In this document: positions 43,713 to 52,398 of the stretch, one piece after another
Layout: each line of letters begins with the position of its first letter
How positions within the stretch are numbered: the stretch's first letter is position 1
Assembly (NCBI RefSeq): GCF_000721075.1
Contig: NZ_JOEQ01000001.1
Coordinates: 186,001-250,000, forward strand
DNA: 64,000 nucleotides
Direction: 5' to 3'
From: Streptosporangium amethystogenes
Lineage (GTDB): Bacteria; Actinomycetota; Actinomycetes; Streptosporangiales; Streptosporangiaceae
Notes under the pieces: model-generated
Seen by the model: only the letters and a program-made list of their open reading frames with translations
The model's database searches: none
Told to the model about the DNA's origin: nothing
Program-made: the position numbers and the translations under genes

Positions 43713-46241
43713 TCATCCTCCACGCAGGTCGGCCAGCAGACCGGGCAGCTCGTCGGGCTTGACCATGACCTCCCGGGCCTTCGACCCCTCGCTGGGCCCG
43801 ACGACGCTCCTGCTCTCCAGCAGGTCCATCAGACGGCCCGCCTTGGCGAAGCCGACCCTGAGCTTGCGCTGGAGCATCGAGGTCGAACCGAACTGGGTGG
43901 TCACGATGAGCTCGGCCGCCTGGATCAGCAGGTCGAGGTCGTCGCCGATGTCCTCGTCGATCTCCTTCTTGGAGGTCGCCACGGCGGCCACGTCGTCGCG
44001 GTACTCGACGGCCATCTGGTCCTTGCAGTGCCCGACGATCTCGCCGATCTCCTTCTCGGAGACGAACGCGTTCTGCAGTCGCATGGGCTTGCTGGCGCCC
44101 ATCGGCAGGAAGAGCGAGTCGCCCTGACCGACGAGCTTCTCCGCGCCCGGCTGGTCCAGGATGACCCGGGAGTCGGCCAGCGAGGAGGTGGCGAAGGCCA
44201 GCCGGGAGGGGACATTGGCCTTGATCAGCCCGGTGACCACGTCCACCGAGGGGCGCTGCGTCGCGATGACCAGGTGAATGCCGGCTGCGCGGGCGAGCTG
44301 GGTGATGCGGACGATGGAGTCCTCGACGTCGCGCGGGGCGACCATCATCAGGTCGGCGAGCTCGTCGACGATCACCAGCAGGTAGGGGTAGGGCTGGTAG
44401 ACCCGCTCGCTGCCCGGTGGCGGCACCAGCTTGCCCGTGCGCACCGCCTTGTTGAAGTCGTCGACGTGCCGGAAGCCACTGGCGGCCAGGTCGTCGTAGC
44501 GGCGGTCCATCTCCCCGACGACCCATTCCAGGGCCTCGGCGGCCTTCTTGGGGTTGGTGATGATCGGCGTGATGAGGTGCGGGATGCCCTCGTAGACGCT
44601 GAGCTCCACCCGCTTGGGGTCGACCAGGACCATGCGGACCTCGTCGGGGGTGGCCCGCATCAGGATCGAGGTGATCAGCCCGTTGACGCAGACCGACTTT
44701 CCGGCGCCGGTGGCACCCGCGATGAGCAGGTGCGGCATCTTGGCGAGGTTGGCCACTATCGTGCGCCCCTCGACGTCCTTGCCCAACCCGACGATCATCG
44801 GGTGGTGGTCCGCCTGGGCCACCGGGGAGCGCAGAATGTCGCCCAGCGAGACGAGGTCCTTGTCGGTGTTGGGGATCTCGACGCCGATCGCCGACTTGCC
44901 GGGGATCGGGGACAGGATCCGGACGTCGGCCGACTTGACCGCGTAGGCGATGTTCTTGGTGAGCGCGGTGACCTTCTCGACCTTGACCGCCGGGCCGAGT
45001 TCGATCTCGTAGCGCGTCACCGTCGGCCCCCGGGTGAAGCCGATCACCTGGGCGTCGATGGCGAACTGCTCCATCACGCTGGTCAGCGCGTTGACGACCA
45101 CCGTGTTGGCCTTCGTCTGCGGCTTGGGGGCGGTGCCGGGGCGCAGGAGCTGCGACTCGGGCAGGGTGTAGGGGCCCGCCTGCGGGGACAGGACGAGCTG
45201 CTCGACCTTGCGCGGCGCCGGGGTCGGCTCGGGAGGCTCGGACGCCTCGGCCCTGACCTGCGCGGGTTCTGCCTCGTCCACCAGGCCGGGCACGATCTCC
45301 GGGGAGTGGCCTCCGAGCCCTCCCGGCGACTCGGCGACCACGGGCGTGTCGTAGGGCTTGACGTGGTCGCCCGGCTCGGCCCCGCCGGAGTCCGGCTTCT
45401 TGCGGGCGGGGGACCGCTTCCTGGACGCCCGCGGCGCGGTGGGCAGGTCGCGGTTGAAGAGCATGTGCCTGATCTCGGCCAGCCGCTCGGGAACCCGGTG
45501 CACCGGGGTGGCGGTGATCACCAGGATGCCGAAGCCCGACAGGATCAGCAGCAGCGGGATGGTGACGAAGGGGGGCAGGATGCTCGCCGGCGGCGCCGAG
45601 ACGATGAAGCCGATCATGCCTCCGGCGGCCGCCACCTTGTCCATGCCGTCCGAGCCGCCCCCCGAGGGGTACGGCGTGTCGTGAACGACGTGCACGACAC
45701 CGAGCACACCGATGGTGAGGGCGGACCACCCGATGATCATCCGGCCGGTGTCGGCGTTCTGGTCGGGGTGCCGCAGCAGCCGCCAGGCCAGCAGCACGAG
45801 CAGGATCGGGATCAGCCAGGTCAGCGATCCGAAGATGGCCCGCATCACCTCGTCGACCACCGTGGAGACCGTGCCGGTGTTCTCCCGCCAGGTCATGGCC
45901 GCCAGCACGATCGCCCCGGCGAACACCGCCAGGCCCAGCCCGTCGCGGCGGTGGACGGGGTCGAGCTCGCGCGCGTTCTGTCCCAGGGCCCGCGCGGCGC
46001 TGCCGATGCCTCCCGCGAGGAGCATCCAGATACCCATGAACAGCTTGCCGATCATGGTGAGAACCCAGCTGATCGGGTCGTGCTGCGGCGAGGCCGGCCT
46101 GCGGGCCGCGCCCGCACCCCTCCCCCGGTTGGCGGACGCCCGCCGAACGGGGGCCGTACGGGCCTGGGAGGCGCCCGAACGACCGGGGGAGCCCTTGCCG
46201 GAGGGCTTTCCTGAGGAGCCTTTAGACGTACGGGTGGCCAT
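43713..46241 (-). CDS. ftsK: DNA translocase FtsK/SpoIIIE
   Basis: 842 residues from the ATG at 46241 (MATRTSKGSSGK, the usual basic start); longer in-frame starts lack support. Four N-terminal membrane helices (about 60-230), an acidic/proline linker, then alpha-beta motor (about 340-760) with Walker A GATGAGKSVCVNG and Walker B LLVIVDELADLMM, and a C-terminal gamma winged helix (about 775-840: GSTSMLQRKLRVGFAKAGRL). It pumps chromosomal DNA through closing septa, including during sporulation septation. Confidence 0.96.
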   Translation of the reverse strand: MATRTSKGSSGKPSGKGSPGRSGASQARTAPVRRASANRGRGAGAARRPASPQHDPISWVLTMIGKLFMGIWMLLAGGIGSAARALGQNARELDPVHRRDGLGLAVFAGAIVLAAMTWRENTGTVSTVVDEVMRAIFGSLTWLIPILLVLLAWRLLRHPDQNADTGRMIIGWSALTIGVLGVVHVVHDTPYPSGGGSDGMDKVAAAGGMIGFIVSAPPASILPPFVTIPLLLILSGFGILVITATPVHRVPERLAEIRHMLFNRDLPTAPRASRKRSPARKKPDSGGAEPGDHVKPYDTPVVAESPGGLGGHSPEIVPGLVDEAEPAQVRAEASEPPEPTPAPRKVEQLVLSPQAGPYTLPESQLLRPGTAPKPQTKANTVVVNALTSVMEQFAIDAQVIGFTRGPTVTRYEIELGPAVKVEKVTALTKNIAYAVKSADVRILSPIPGKSAIGVEIPNTDKDLVSLGDILRSPVAQADHHPMIVGLGKDVEGRTIVANLAKMPHLLIAGATGAGKSVCVNGLITSILMRATPDEVRMVLVDPKRVELSVYEGIPHLITPIITNPKKAAEALEWVVGEMDRRYDDLAASGFRHVDDFNKAVRTGKLVPPPGSERVYQPYPYLLVIVDELADLMMVAPRDVEDSIVRITQLARAAGIHLVIATQRPSVDVVTGLIKANVPSRLAFATSSLADSRVILDQPGAEKLVGQGDSLFLPMGASKPMRLQNAFVSEKEIGEIVGHCKDQMAVEYRDDVAAVATSKKEIDEDIGDDLDLLIQAAELIVTTQFGSTSMLQRKLRVGFAKAGRLMDLLESRSVVGPSEGSKAREVMVKPDELPGLLADLRGG

Positions 46242-46552
46242 GCTAGGGAGGTTAACGAGACGGGTGGTGGATTGCTCGCCGACTCGCCGGAAGGGCACCC
46301 TCTCCCCAACCTTTCACAAAATCGGCTGATATCTCGTGAGCAGTTATGACGCGATCCGGGAAGGCGTCCGGCAGAGCCCGCGCTCCTCCACCGCCGGCGC
46401 CTTGTCGACGGAACCGCCTTCCCCGACCACGGCCGTGGGCCGACCGGCCCCCGTCACTCGCCGGCAGGTGCTCGTCGAGGTGAACGACCGGAAAACGATC
46501 CCCCGGAGCCAGAACCTTCGCCCAGGTCCCAGATGTGGATGAGAGGCGAAAC

Positions 46553-46630
46553 ATGACCGGCATGACCGAGCCGCTGCGGAACACCAGGAAGATGGCGGGC
46601 AAGGTCTGCTCCCTGCGCGGCGTCCGCTGA
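46553..46630 (+). CDS. Candidate 25-residue peptide, uncertain
   Basis: ATG at 46553 with GAGAGGCG a few bases upstream encodes a basic 25-residue peptide beginning MTGMTEPLRN and ending GVR. It lies between divergent-facing ends in a gene-free gap. No family is recognised, and chance is quite possible. Confidence 0.2.
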   Translation: MTGMTEPLRNTRKMAGKVCSLRGVR

Positions 46631-46666
46631 CCCGCCTCGGGGCCGGCGGGGAGCGGGCACCCGCGT

Positions 46667-46697
46667 CCGTACGACGGCCGGTGCGGCCGCCGTACGG
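46667..46697 (-). terminator. Hairpin after rnj
   Basis: CCGTACGACGGCCG (46667-46680), a three-base loop, and a 13-of-14 complement (46684-46697). It starts ten bases past the rnj stop. No T-run. Confidence 0.7.
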
Positions 46698-46706
46698 AGG
46701 TGAGGG

Positions 46707-48392
46707 TCAGACCTCGATGACGACCGGAATGATCATCGGGCGGCGGCGGTAGGTGTCGCTCACCCAGCGCCCCACGGTCCTGCGGACCACGCGGCGGACC
46801 TGTTGGATGTCCACCACCCCGTCGGCCGCGTTCTCCTGCAGCGCCCGCTCCACCTGCGGCAGGATGTCGTCGAACATGGCCGGGTCGATGCCGGACCCCC
46901 TGGCGTGGATCTCCGGGCCCCCGGCGAGCTTGCCGGTGGCGGTGTCCACCACGATGACGATGGAGATGAAGCCCTCCTCGCCCAGGATGCGGCGGTCCTT
47001 CAACGCGAAGTCGGTGACGTCGCCCACCGAGGTGCCGTCCACGTAGACGTAACCGGCGGGAACCGCGCCCACGATCTTGGCCCGGCCGTCGACCAGGTCC
47101 ACCACGACGCCGTCCTCAGCGATCACGATGTGGTCGTCCGGCACCCCGGTCAGCGCGGCGAGCTTGGCGTGCGCCCGCAGGTGGCGCCACTCGCCGTGCA
47201 CCGGCATGAAGTTGGACGGCCGCGTCAGGTTGAGCACGTACAGCAGCTCGCCCGCGGCGGCGTGTCCGGAGACGTGCACCTTCGCGTTGCCCTTGTGCAC
47301 CACGCGGGCGCCCCAGCGGGACAGGCCGTTGATCACGTTGTTGACCGCGGTCTCGTTACCCGGCACCAGCGAGGAGGCCAGGAGAACCGTGTCGCCCTCG
47401 GCGATCCGGATCGGGTGATCGCGGTTGGCCATCCGCGACAGCGCCGCCATCGGCTCGCCCTGGGACCCGGTGCAGATCAGCACCACGTCCTCCGGCGGCC
47501 AGCCCTCGATCTCCTTGGAGTCGACGATCAGCCCCGGCGAGACCCTCAGGTAGCCCAGGTCGCGGGCGACGCCCATGTTGCGCACCATCGAGCGACCGAC
47601 CAGCGCGACCTTGCGACCGTGCTTCTCAGCCGCGTCGATGACCTGCTGGACGCGGTGGATGTGGGAGGCGAAGCTCGCCACGATCACGCGCTTGCCCGCC
47701 GTGCGGACGACCTCGTCGATGACCGGCGCGATCTCCCGCTCACTGGTGACGAAGCCCGGCACCTCGGCGTTGGTCGAGTCGGACATCAGCAGGTCGACGC
47801 CCTCCGCGCCGAGCCTGGCGAACCCACCCAGGTCGGTCAGCCGCCCGTCACTGGGCAACTGGTCCATCCTGAAGTCACCGGTGTGCAGGACAATGCCCGC
47901 GGGTGTCCTGATCGCGACGGCCAGCGCGTCCGGGATGGAGTGGTTGACGGCGAGGAACTCGCACTCGAACGGCCCGAACCTGTGCCGCTCTCCCTCCACG
48001 ACCTCGCGCTTGACCGGCTGGATGCGGTGCTCGGTGAGCTTGGCCTCGATCAGCGCCAGCGTCAGCTTCGACCCCACGACCGGGATGTCGCGGCGCTCGC
48101 GCAGCAGGTACGGCACGGCACCGATGTGGTCCTCGTGCGCATGGGTCAGGATCACGGCCTCGACGTCGTCCAGGCGGCCCCGGATGTACTCGAAGTCGGG
48201 CAGGATCAGGTCGATGCCGGGCTGGTCGGGCTCGGGGAACAGCACCCCGCAGTCGACGATCAGCAGACGGCCCTCGTACTCGAACACGGCCATGTTGCGG
48301 CCGATCTCACCGAGGCCGCCCAAGGCGACGATGCGCAGGGCGCCTTCGGGCAGCGTGGGCGGCGGCCCGAGTTCGGGATGGGGGTGACTCAT
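46707..48392 (-). CDS. rnj: Ribonuclease J
   Basis: 561 residues. Metallo-beta-lactamase motif HAHEDH (about 82-87), further ligands HTGD and SDSTN, beta-CASP segment (about 210-380: ASFASHIHRVQQ, TGSQGEP) and the HVSGHA motif (about 385). 5'-3' exo/endoribonuclease in RNA decay and processing. Its position next to dapA is conserved in actinobacteria. Confidence 0.96.
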   Translation of the reverse strand: MSHPHPELGPPPTLPEGALRIVALGGLGEIGRNMAVFEYEGRLLIVDCGVLFPEPDQPGIDLILPDFEYIRGRLDDVEAVILTHAHEDHIGAVPYLLRERRDIPVVGSKLTLALIEAKLTEHRIQPVKREVVEGERHRFGPFECEFLAVNHSIPDALAVAIRTPAGIVLHTGDFRMDQLPSDGRLTDLGGFARLGAEGVDLLMSDSTNAEVPGFVTSEREIAPVIDEVVRTAGKRVIVASFASHIHRVQQVIDAAEKHGRKVALVGRSMVRNMGVARDLGYLRVSPGLIVDSKEIEGWPPEDVVLICTGSQGEPMAALSRMANRDHPIRIAEGDTVLLASSLVPGNETAVNNVINGLSRWGARVVHKGNAKVHVSGHAAAGELLYVLNLTRPSNFMPVHGEWRHLRAHAKLAALTGVPDDHIVIAEDGVVVDLVDGRAKIVGAVPAGYVYVDGTSVGDVTDFALKDRRILGEEGFISIVIVVDTATGKLAGGPEIHARGSGIDPAMFDDILPQVERALQENAADGVVDIQQVRRVVRRTVGRWVSDTYRRRPMIIPVVIEV

Positions 48393-48556
48393 CAGGCCAC
48401 ACCTCTCTCAGCGGTCTCACATGCGGCAAAGGCCCCCGTGGGCAGCAGGACCACTCTCTCGCCGAGCACCCCGTCCCCAAGCGGACCAGTGTGTCTTCTT
48501 TCTCGCAAACTCTCGTTCCTCCTGGATGCGGCCGATGAGGGCCGCGGTCGTCGCTC

Positions 48557-49483
48557 TCATGTCACAACTTCGTCGGACAGCTTCACACCGCCCGTGATCA
48601 AGTCTTCGCGCAGCCTGGCAAGCTGCTCATCGGTCGCCTCCACCAGAGGCGACCGCATCGGTCCCGCGGGCTGCCCCACCAGGTTCAACGCCGCTTTCGC
48701 CATGATCGCGCCACCGGCCTGCGTCATGATCCCGGAGACCACGGGGAGCAGCCGGCGGTGGATGGCGAGCGCACCCGCCACGTCCCCGGAGCGGTACGCC
48801 TCGATCATCGCGGCGATCTCCGCGCCCGCGACGTGGCCGATCACGCTGACACATCCCACGGCCCCCACCGACAGCCACGGCAGGTTGAGCGTGTCGTCAC
48901 CCGAGTAGTAGGCGAGGCCGGTGGACGCGATGACCTGCGAGCTCTCGAACAGGTCGGCCTTGGCGTCCTTCACCGCGACGATCCGCCCGTGCCTGGCGAG
49001 CCGCGTCAGCGTCTCCCTCTGGATCGGCACACCACTGCGACCTGGGATGTCGTAGAGCATGGCCGGCAGGGCCGTGGCGTCTGCCACTGTACAGAAGTGA
49101 TGGTAGATCCCCTCTTGGGGGGGCTTGCTGTAGTACGGCGTCACCAGCAGGAGACCGTGGGCCCCGGCCCGCTCGGCGGCTCGGGCCAGCTCGACACTGT
49201 GGTGCGTGTCGTTGGTGCCGGCTCCGGCGACGACCGTGGCCCGGTCGCCGACCGCCTCGACGACGGCGCGCAGCAGGCGCTCCTTCTCCTCGTCCGTGGT
49301 CGTCGGCGACTCTCCCGTCGTGCCGCTCACGACAAGGCCGTCGTTGCGCTGCTCGTCCACCAGATAGGTGGCCAGACGACGCGCTGTCTCGTAGTCGACC
49401 GCTCCGTCACTCGTGAACGGCGTGACCATGGCGGTCAGCATGCGGCCGAAGGGGGCGTCGTAGGTTCCAGTTGGCGCTGCCAT
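48557..49483 (-). CDS. dapA: 4-hydroxy-tetrahydrodipicolinate synthase
   Basis: 308 residues from the ATG at 49483, which gives the normal length; the open frame extends 55 codons further but without family character. GTTGESPT (phosphate/pyruvate site), the Tyr pair in VTPYYSKPP, and the Schiff-base Lys in IVAVKDAKAD. It condenses pyruvate with aspartate semialdehyde in lysine/diaminopimelate synthesis. dapB lies 7.5 kb away in the same direction. Confidence 0.95.
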   Translation of the reverse strand: MAAPTGTYDAPFGRMLTAMVTPFTSDGAVDYETARRLATYLVDEQRNDGLVVSGTTGESPTTTDEEKERLLRAVVEAVGDRATVVAGAGTNDTHHSVELARAAERAGAHGLLLVTPYYSKPPQEGIYHHFCTVADATALPAMLYDIPGRSGVPIQRETLTRLARHGRIVAVKDAKADLFESSQVIASTGLAYYSGDDTLNLPWLSVGAVGCVSVIGHVAGAEIAAMIEAYRSGDVAGALAIHRRLLPVVSGIMTQAGGAIMAKAALNLVGQPAGPMRSPLVEATDEQLARLREDLITGGVKLSDEVVT

Positions 49484-50024
49484 AGACCGAACGCTACCTG
49501 GATCCGCTGAAACGGTGGACCCCGCCACCCCGCCTAACCTCCGTCCACCGATGGGCCCAAGAGTGAGCATCTCCCCAAGGTGCCCGCTGCACACCGTACA
49601 CGCGGATATACGACGCCGCGGCGAGGGACTCCGATCCGCACTCGCCACGGGACTCCGGGCCCGCCACGCGACCTGAACCGGCCGGATCGATCCGGGGGTG
49701 ACCTGGGGTGATCAGGGGCCGGCAACGGCATCCGGGGCTTCGCACCCGGTTACATCGTTAAAGATACTTTTGTCCGCTTCGGCGGCGACAGGGAATTCCT
49801 TGAAGAAAAAAGAGGCCGCCGATATGTGCTCGGGGGTACACACATCGACGACCTCTACCGTTGAATCGGCGCTCCTTACGCGGGCGTTACACGGTCTCTG
49901 AGATATTTTTGGGCACTTCTGGGAGCGGCACGCAAAGTTGGAGTTCCAAATCTCCACCATCACCCTGCGTTGCGCATCGAATACGACAGGATGGGACAAC
50001 GCCCCAGAACCCAGGGATGGACAC
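49484..50024. other. Intergenic region with AT-rich island and an orphan hairpin
   Basis: 541 bases between dapA and the GntR gene. The part 49740-49960 is markedly more AT-rich than the genome. It contains one textbook intrinsic terminator on the minus strand (49806-49855). Open frames on both strands cross this hairpin and show no family features, so I do not call them. The dapA promoter should lie at the left end. Confidence 0.6.
49806..49855 (-). terminator. Orphan intrinsic terminator with a T6 run
   Basis: Arms 49812-49828 and 49839-49855 pair over 17 positions, with three G-U wobbles when read as minus-strand RNA, a ten-base loop containing CCCCC, and six consecutive T immediately 3' of the stem (49811-49806). 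No minus-strand gene lies upstream; the GntR gene starts in the other direction at 50025. It may end a small RNA of roughly 100-170 nucleotides. Confidence 0.6.
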
Positions 50025-50750
50025 GTGGCAAGCTCCGATCCTGTCTACCTGCGCGTCGTCGCCGACATCCGGCGCCAGATCGTCGACGGCTCCCTTCCCC
50101 CCGGCTCCCCGATCCCCTCTCGCGCCCAGCTGACCAGGAAGTACGGCGTGGGCGAGACCGCCGCCAGGCACGCGCTGCGGGTGCTCACCGCCGAAGGCCT
50201 GATCGTCGGCCGCGTCGGCTCGGGTCACTACGTACGGGAACAGCCGGCGCTGCTCCCGCTGCACCGCTGGCGCTTCCACGACCACCACGCCCCCTTCGCG
50301 GCCGACATCCAGTCACAGGGCACCCGGGCCACCTGGGACTGGCGGGCCGAGCCCGCCGACGCCACCCCCGACATCGCCCACCGCCTCCGGCTGGACGAAT
50401 CCGCCCCGCTGACCCGCACCCGCTACGTCTTCCGCGGCGACGGCAAGCCGATCCAGCTGACCACCTCCTACGAGCCCGCCGAGTTCGGCGAGCCCGTCAC
50501 CGAGGAGAATCCGCGCAGCCTGGTCGCCCGCCTGTCCGCCTTCGGCGTCAAGATCACCGAGGTCGTCGAGCAGGTCCACACCCGCGTCCCGCAGCCCGCG
50601 GAGAGCGACGCCCTCGCCCTGCCCGCGGGCGTCAACGTCCTGCACGTCGAGCGCACCCACTGGGCCGGAGACCGCCCGGTGGAGACCAGTGACATCGTCA
50701 TTCCGGGTGATCGCTTCCGCCTGGTCTACTCCCACCCCCTGCACCCCTGA
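50025..50750 (+). CDS. GntR-family regulator with UTRA domain
   Basis: 241 residues from the GTG at 50025 (AGGGA seven bases upstream); a longer frame from 49938 is less likely. N-terminal GntR winged helix (about 5-70: YLRVVADIRRQIVDGSLPPGSPIPS, then YGVGETAARHALRVL) and a C-terminal UTRA ligand domain (about 90-235: LTRTRYVFRGDGKPIQL, VHTRVPQPAESDALAL). HutC/KorSA-like sub-family. Target and effector are unknown. Confidence 0.92.
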   Translation: MASSDPVYLRVVADIRRQIVDGSLPPGSPIPSRAQLTRKYGVGETAARHALRVLTAEGLIVGRVGSGHYVREQPALLPLHRWRFHDHHAPFAADIQSQGTRATWDWRAEPADATPDIAHRLRLDESAPLTRTRYVFRGDGKPIQLTTSYEPAEFGEPVTEENPRSLVARLSAFGVKITEVVEQVHTRVPQPAESDALALPAGVNVLHVERTHWAGDRPVETSDIVIPGDRFRLVYSHPLHP

Positions 50751-50801
50751 GAGACCTCGGCCACCGTCCTGCCCGCGCCTTTCGCCCGGACGGACGAGAG
50801 G

Positions 50802-51278
50802 TCAGGGGTGGGGACGGGAACGCAGCACCTCCAGGGCACGGTCCGCGTGGGCCTCCATGTGGGTCTCACTGTGGATCGCTGCCAGGAGGCGGCGGTCCTC
50901 GCCGATGACGAAGGTCATCCGACGGGTGAGGAAGGGCCCCACCGCGATGTTACGGCGGGCGCCGAGGCGCCGGGCGACCACACCGTCCGGGTCGGACAGC
51001 AGTGGAAAGCCCAGCTGGTTGGCCTGGGCGAACCTCGCCTGCCGGTCGACTCCGTCACGGCTGATTCCGATCCTGGTCGCCCCCACGGCGGCGAAGTCAG
51101 CCGCCAGGTCGCGGAAGTGGCAGCTCTCGGCCGTGCATCCCGACGTCATGGCCGCCGGATAGAAGAACAGCACCACCGGCCCCTTGGCCAGAAACTCACC
51201 GAGCCGCCTTCGCGTGCCCGTCTCGTCGAGAAGCTCGAAGTCCTCGACCATGTCTCCCACCGCGAGGTTCATGCCCAC
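50802..51278 (-). CDS. bcp: Peroxiredoxin, Bcp/PrxQ type
   Basis: 158 residues. The active site MTSGCTAESCHFRD carries the peroxidatic Cys and a resolving Cys five residues later, the Bcp pattern, although PxxxTxxC is slightly altered (PAAMTSGC). Thioredoxin fold with a conserved Arg in the C-terminal half. Reduces hydroperoxides. A GTG start with GGGAGA six bases upstream is chosen; ATG two codons later is possible. Confidence 0.92.
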   Translation of the reverse strand: MGMNLAVGDMVEDFELLDETGTRRRLGEFLAKGPVVLFFYPAAMTSGCTAESCHFRDLAADFAAVGATRIGISRDGVDRQARFAQANQLGFPLLSDPDGVVARRLGARRNIAVGPFLTRRMTFVIGEDRRLLAAIHSETHMEAHADRALEVLRSRPHP

Positions 51279-51419
51279 GGGTTGTCTCCCTACGCCGTCG
51301 GAGGACCTCCGCCCGCACCGCCGGGATCCTCGTACCCGGCCAGAGCGGAAGCCGATGTTCCGCCCCCATTCTCCGGTGAATCACCGACGGCACAACAGGG
51401 GCCCCGCCCACCTCGGTTC

Positions 51420-52385
51420 TCAGGAACGGGATCGCTGCGTCAGGGCCACGCAGGCGAGGACCACCAGGGCCGCCGCGACCGTGACCGGGCCGAACGACTC
51501 GTCGAGCAGCGACCAGGCCCACAGCAGCGTCAGCAGCGGCTGGGCGAGCTGGGTCTGCCCCGCACGGGCGATCCCGCCCATGGCCAGGCCCGCGTACCAG
51601 GGGATGAAGCCGAGAAACATCGAGACCAGGCCGACGTACGCGAACCCGGCCAGCGACGCGGCGTCGGGCCGCACGTCGGTGGCCAGCGCCAGCACCACCG
51701 TGATCGGCACGGTCAGCGGGGCGGCGAGGACGAGGGTGTGGGAGATGACCCGCCAGCCGGGGGTCTCCCGGGCCAGTCGCCCGCCCTCGGTGTAGCCGAC
51801 GGCGGCCGACAGCAGCGCGCCGACGAGCAGCACGTCGGCGCCGGCGACGTGACCGCCCCCCATGCTGAGGGTGAAGGCCGTGATCGCCACGGCACCGAGG
51901 CCGCAGGAGATCCAGAACATCGCCCTGGGCCGCTCCCCCGCCCTCAGCACGGCGCAGGCGGCGGTGGCCGCCGGCAGCAACCCGATCACCACGGCGGCGT
52001 GCGAGGTGGAGGCTCCGGCGTTGAGCGCCAGGCCGCTGAAGACGGGGAAGCCGAACACCACACCCGCCACGATGACGAGGTAGGACCGGAGCCGGGACCT
52101 GGGGGGCAGCAGCGGCACCCTGGCGGCGAGCAGGAACGCGGCCGCCGCGACCGCCGCGACGGCGGCCCGCCCGACCGCTACCAGGTAGGGGTCGAAGCCC
52201 TCCATCGCGAAGACCGTCGCGGGAAACGACCCGGAGAACGCCAGCACCCCCAGCCCCGCCAGCAGGGTCCCCCGCCACGCCGTGCCCCGCGCCTCGGACG
52301 GCACCGCTTCCAGGGCCCCGGTCGCTCCGCCGATGCCATCGACCGCTACTCGATCCGAGACGATAGCGCTACTATTATCCCTCAT
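51420..52385 (-). CDS. EamA/DMT-family transporter
   Basis: 321 residues if started at the ATG at 52385. Ten hydrophobic helices in two EamA repeats (from TLLAGLGVLAFSGSFPAT to VTVAAALVVLACVAL). Likely exporter of amino acids or small metabolites. The start is uncertain: the ATG at 52385 overlaps the divergent MocR ATG at 52384, and a GTG at 52304 would remove 27 hydrophilic residues. It pairs with the MocR gene, a known arrangement for regulator and exporter. Confidence 0.88.
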   Translation of the reverse strand: MRDNSSAIVSDRVAVDGIGGATGALEAVPSEARGTAWRGTLLAGLGVLAFSGSFPATVFAMEGFDPYLVAVGRAAVAAVAAAAFLLAARVPLLPPRSRLRSYLVIVAGVVFGFPVFSGLALNAGASTSHAAVVIGLLPAATAACAVLRAGERPRAMFWISCGLGAVAITAFTLSMGGGHVAGADVLLVGALLSAAVGYTEGGRLARETPGWRVISHTLVLAAPLTVPITVVLALATDVRPDAASLAGFAYVGLVSMFLGFIPWYAGLAMGGIARAGQTQLAQPLLTLLWAWSLLDESFGPVTVAAALVVLACVALTQRSRS

Positions 52386-52398
52386 GAATGACGATAGC
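52359..52398. promoter_or_regulatory. Direct repeats GACGATAGC flanking a TATTAT -10 box
   Basis: GACGATAGC occurs at 52359-52367 and 52390-52398, 31 bases apart (three helical turns), on either side of TATTAT (52373-52378). The -10 places transcription of the MocR gene at or next to its ATG (52384), so the mRNA should be leaderless. MocR regulators are known to bind direct repeats. Confidence 0.6.

Larger units (their letters stand above)
46242..46706. other. Intergenic region between ftsK and rnj
   Basis: About 465 bases. It should contain the ftsK promoter, which I cannot pin down, and the rnj terminator (46667-46697). One short reading frame on the plus strand (46553-46630) has a ribosome-site-like GAGAGG. 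Nothing else is evident. Confidence 0.5.

Noticed and set aside
43710..46214. 834-codon plus-strand frame opposite ftsK
   Set aside because: Composition is dominated by Asp/Gly/His/Arg and it lies antisense to a complete FtsK.
49806..49855. 6C RNA motif
   Set aside because: Considered because the loop is C-rich, but only one hairpin with five C is present; the motif as I know it needs two C-rich hairpins.
49698..49901. Plus-strand frame of 67 codons in the same gap
   Set aside because: No ribosome site, no motif, crosses the hairpin.
49712..49999. Minus-strand frame of 95 codons before dapA
   Set aside because: It runs straight through an intrinsic terminator and has no family features or ribosome site.
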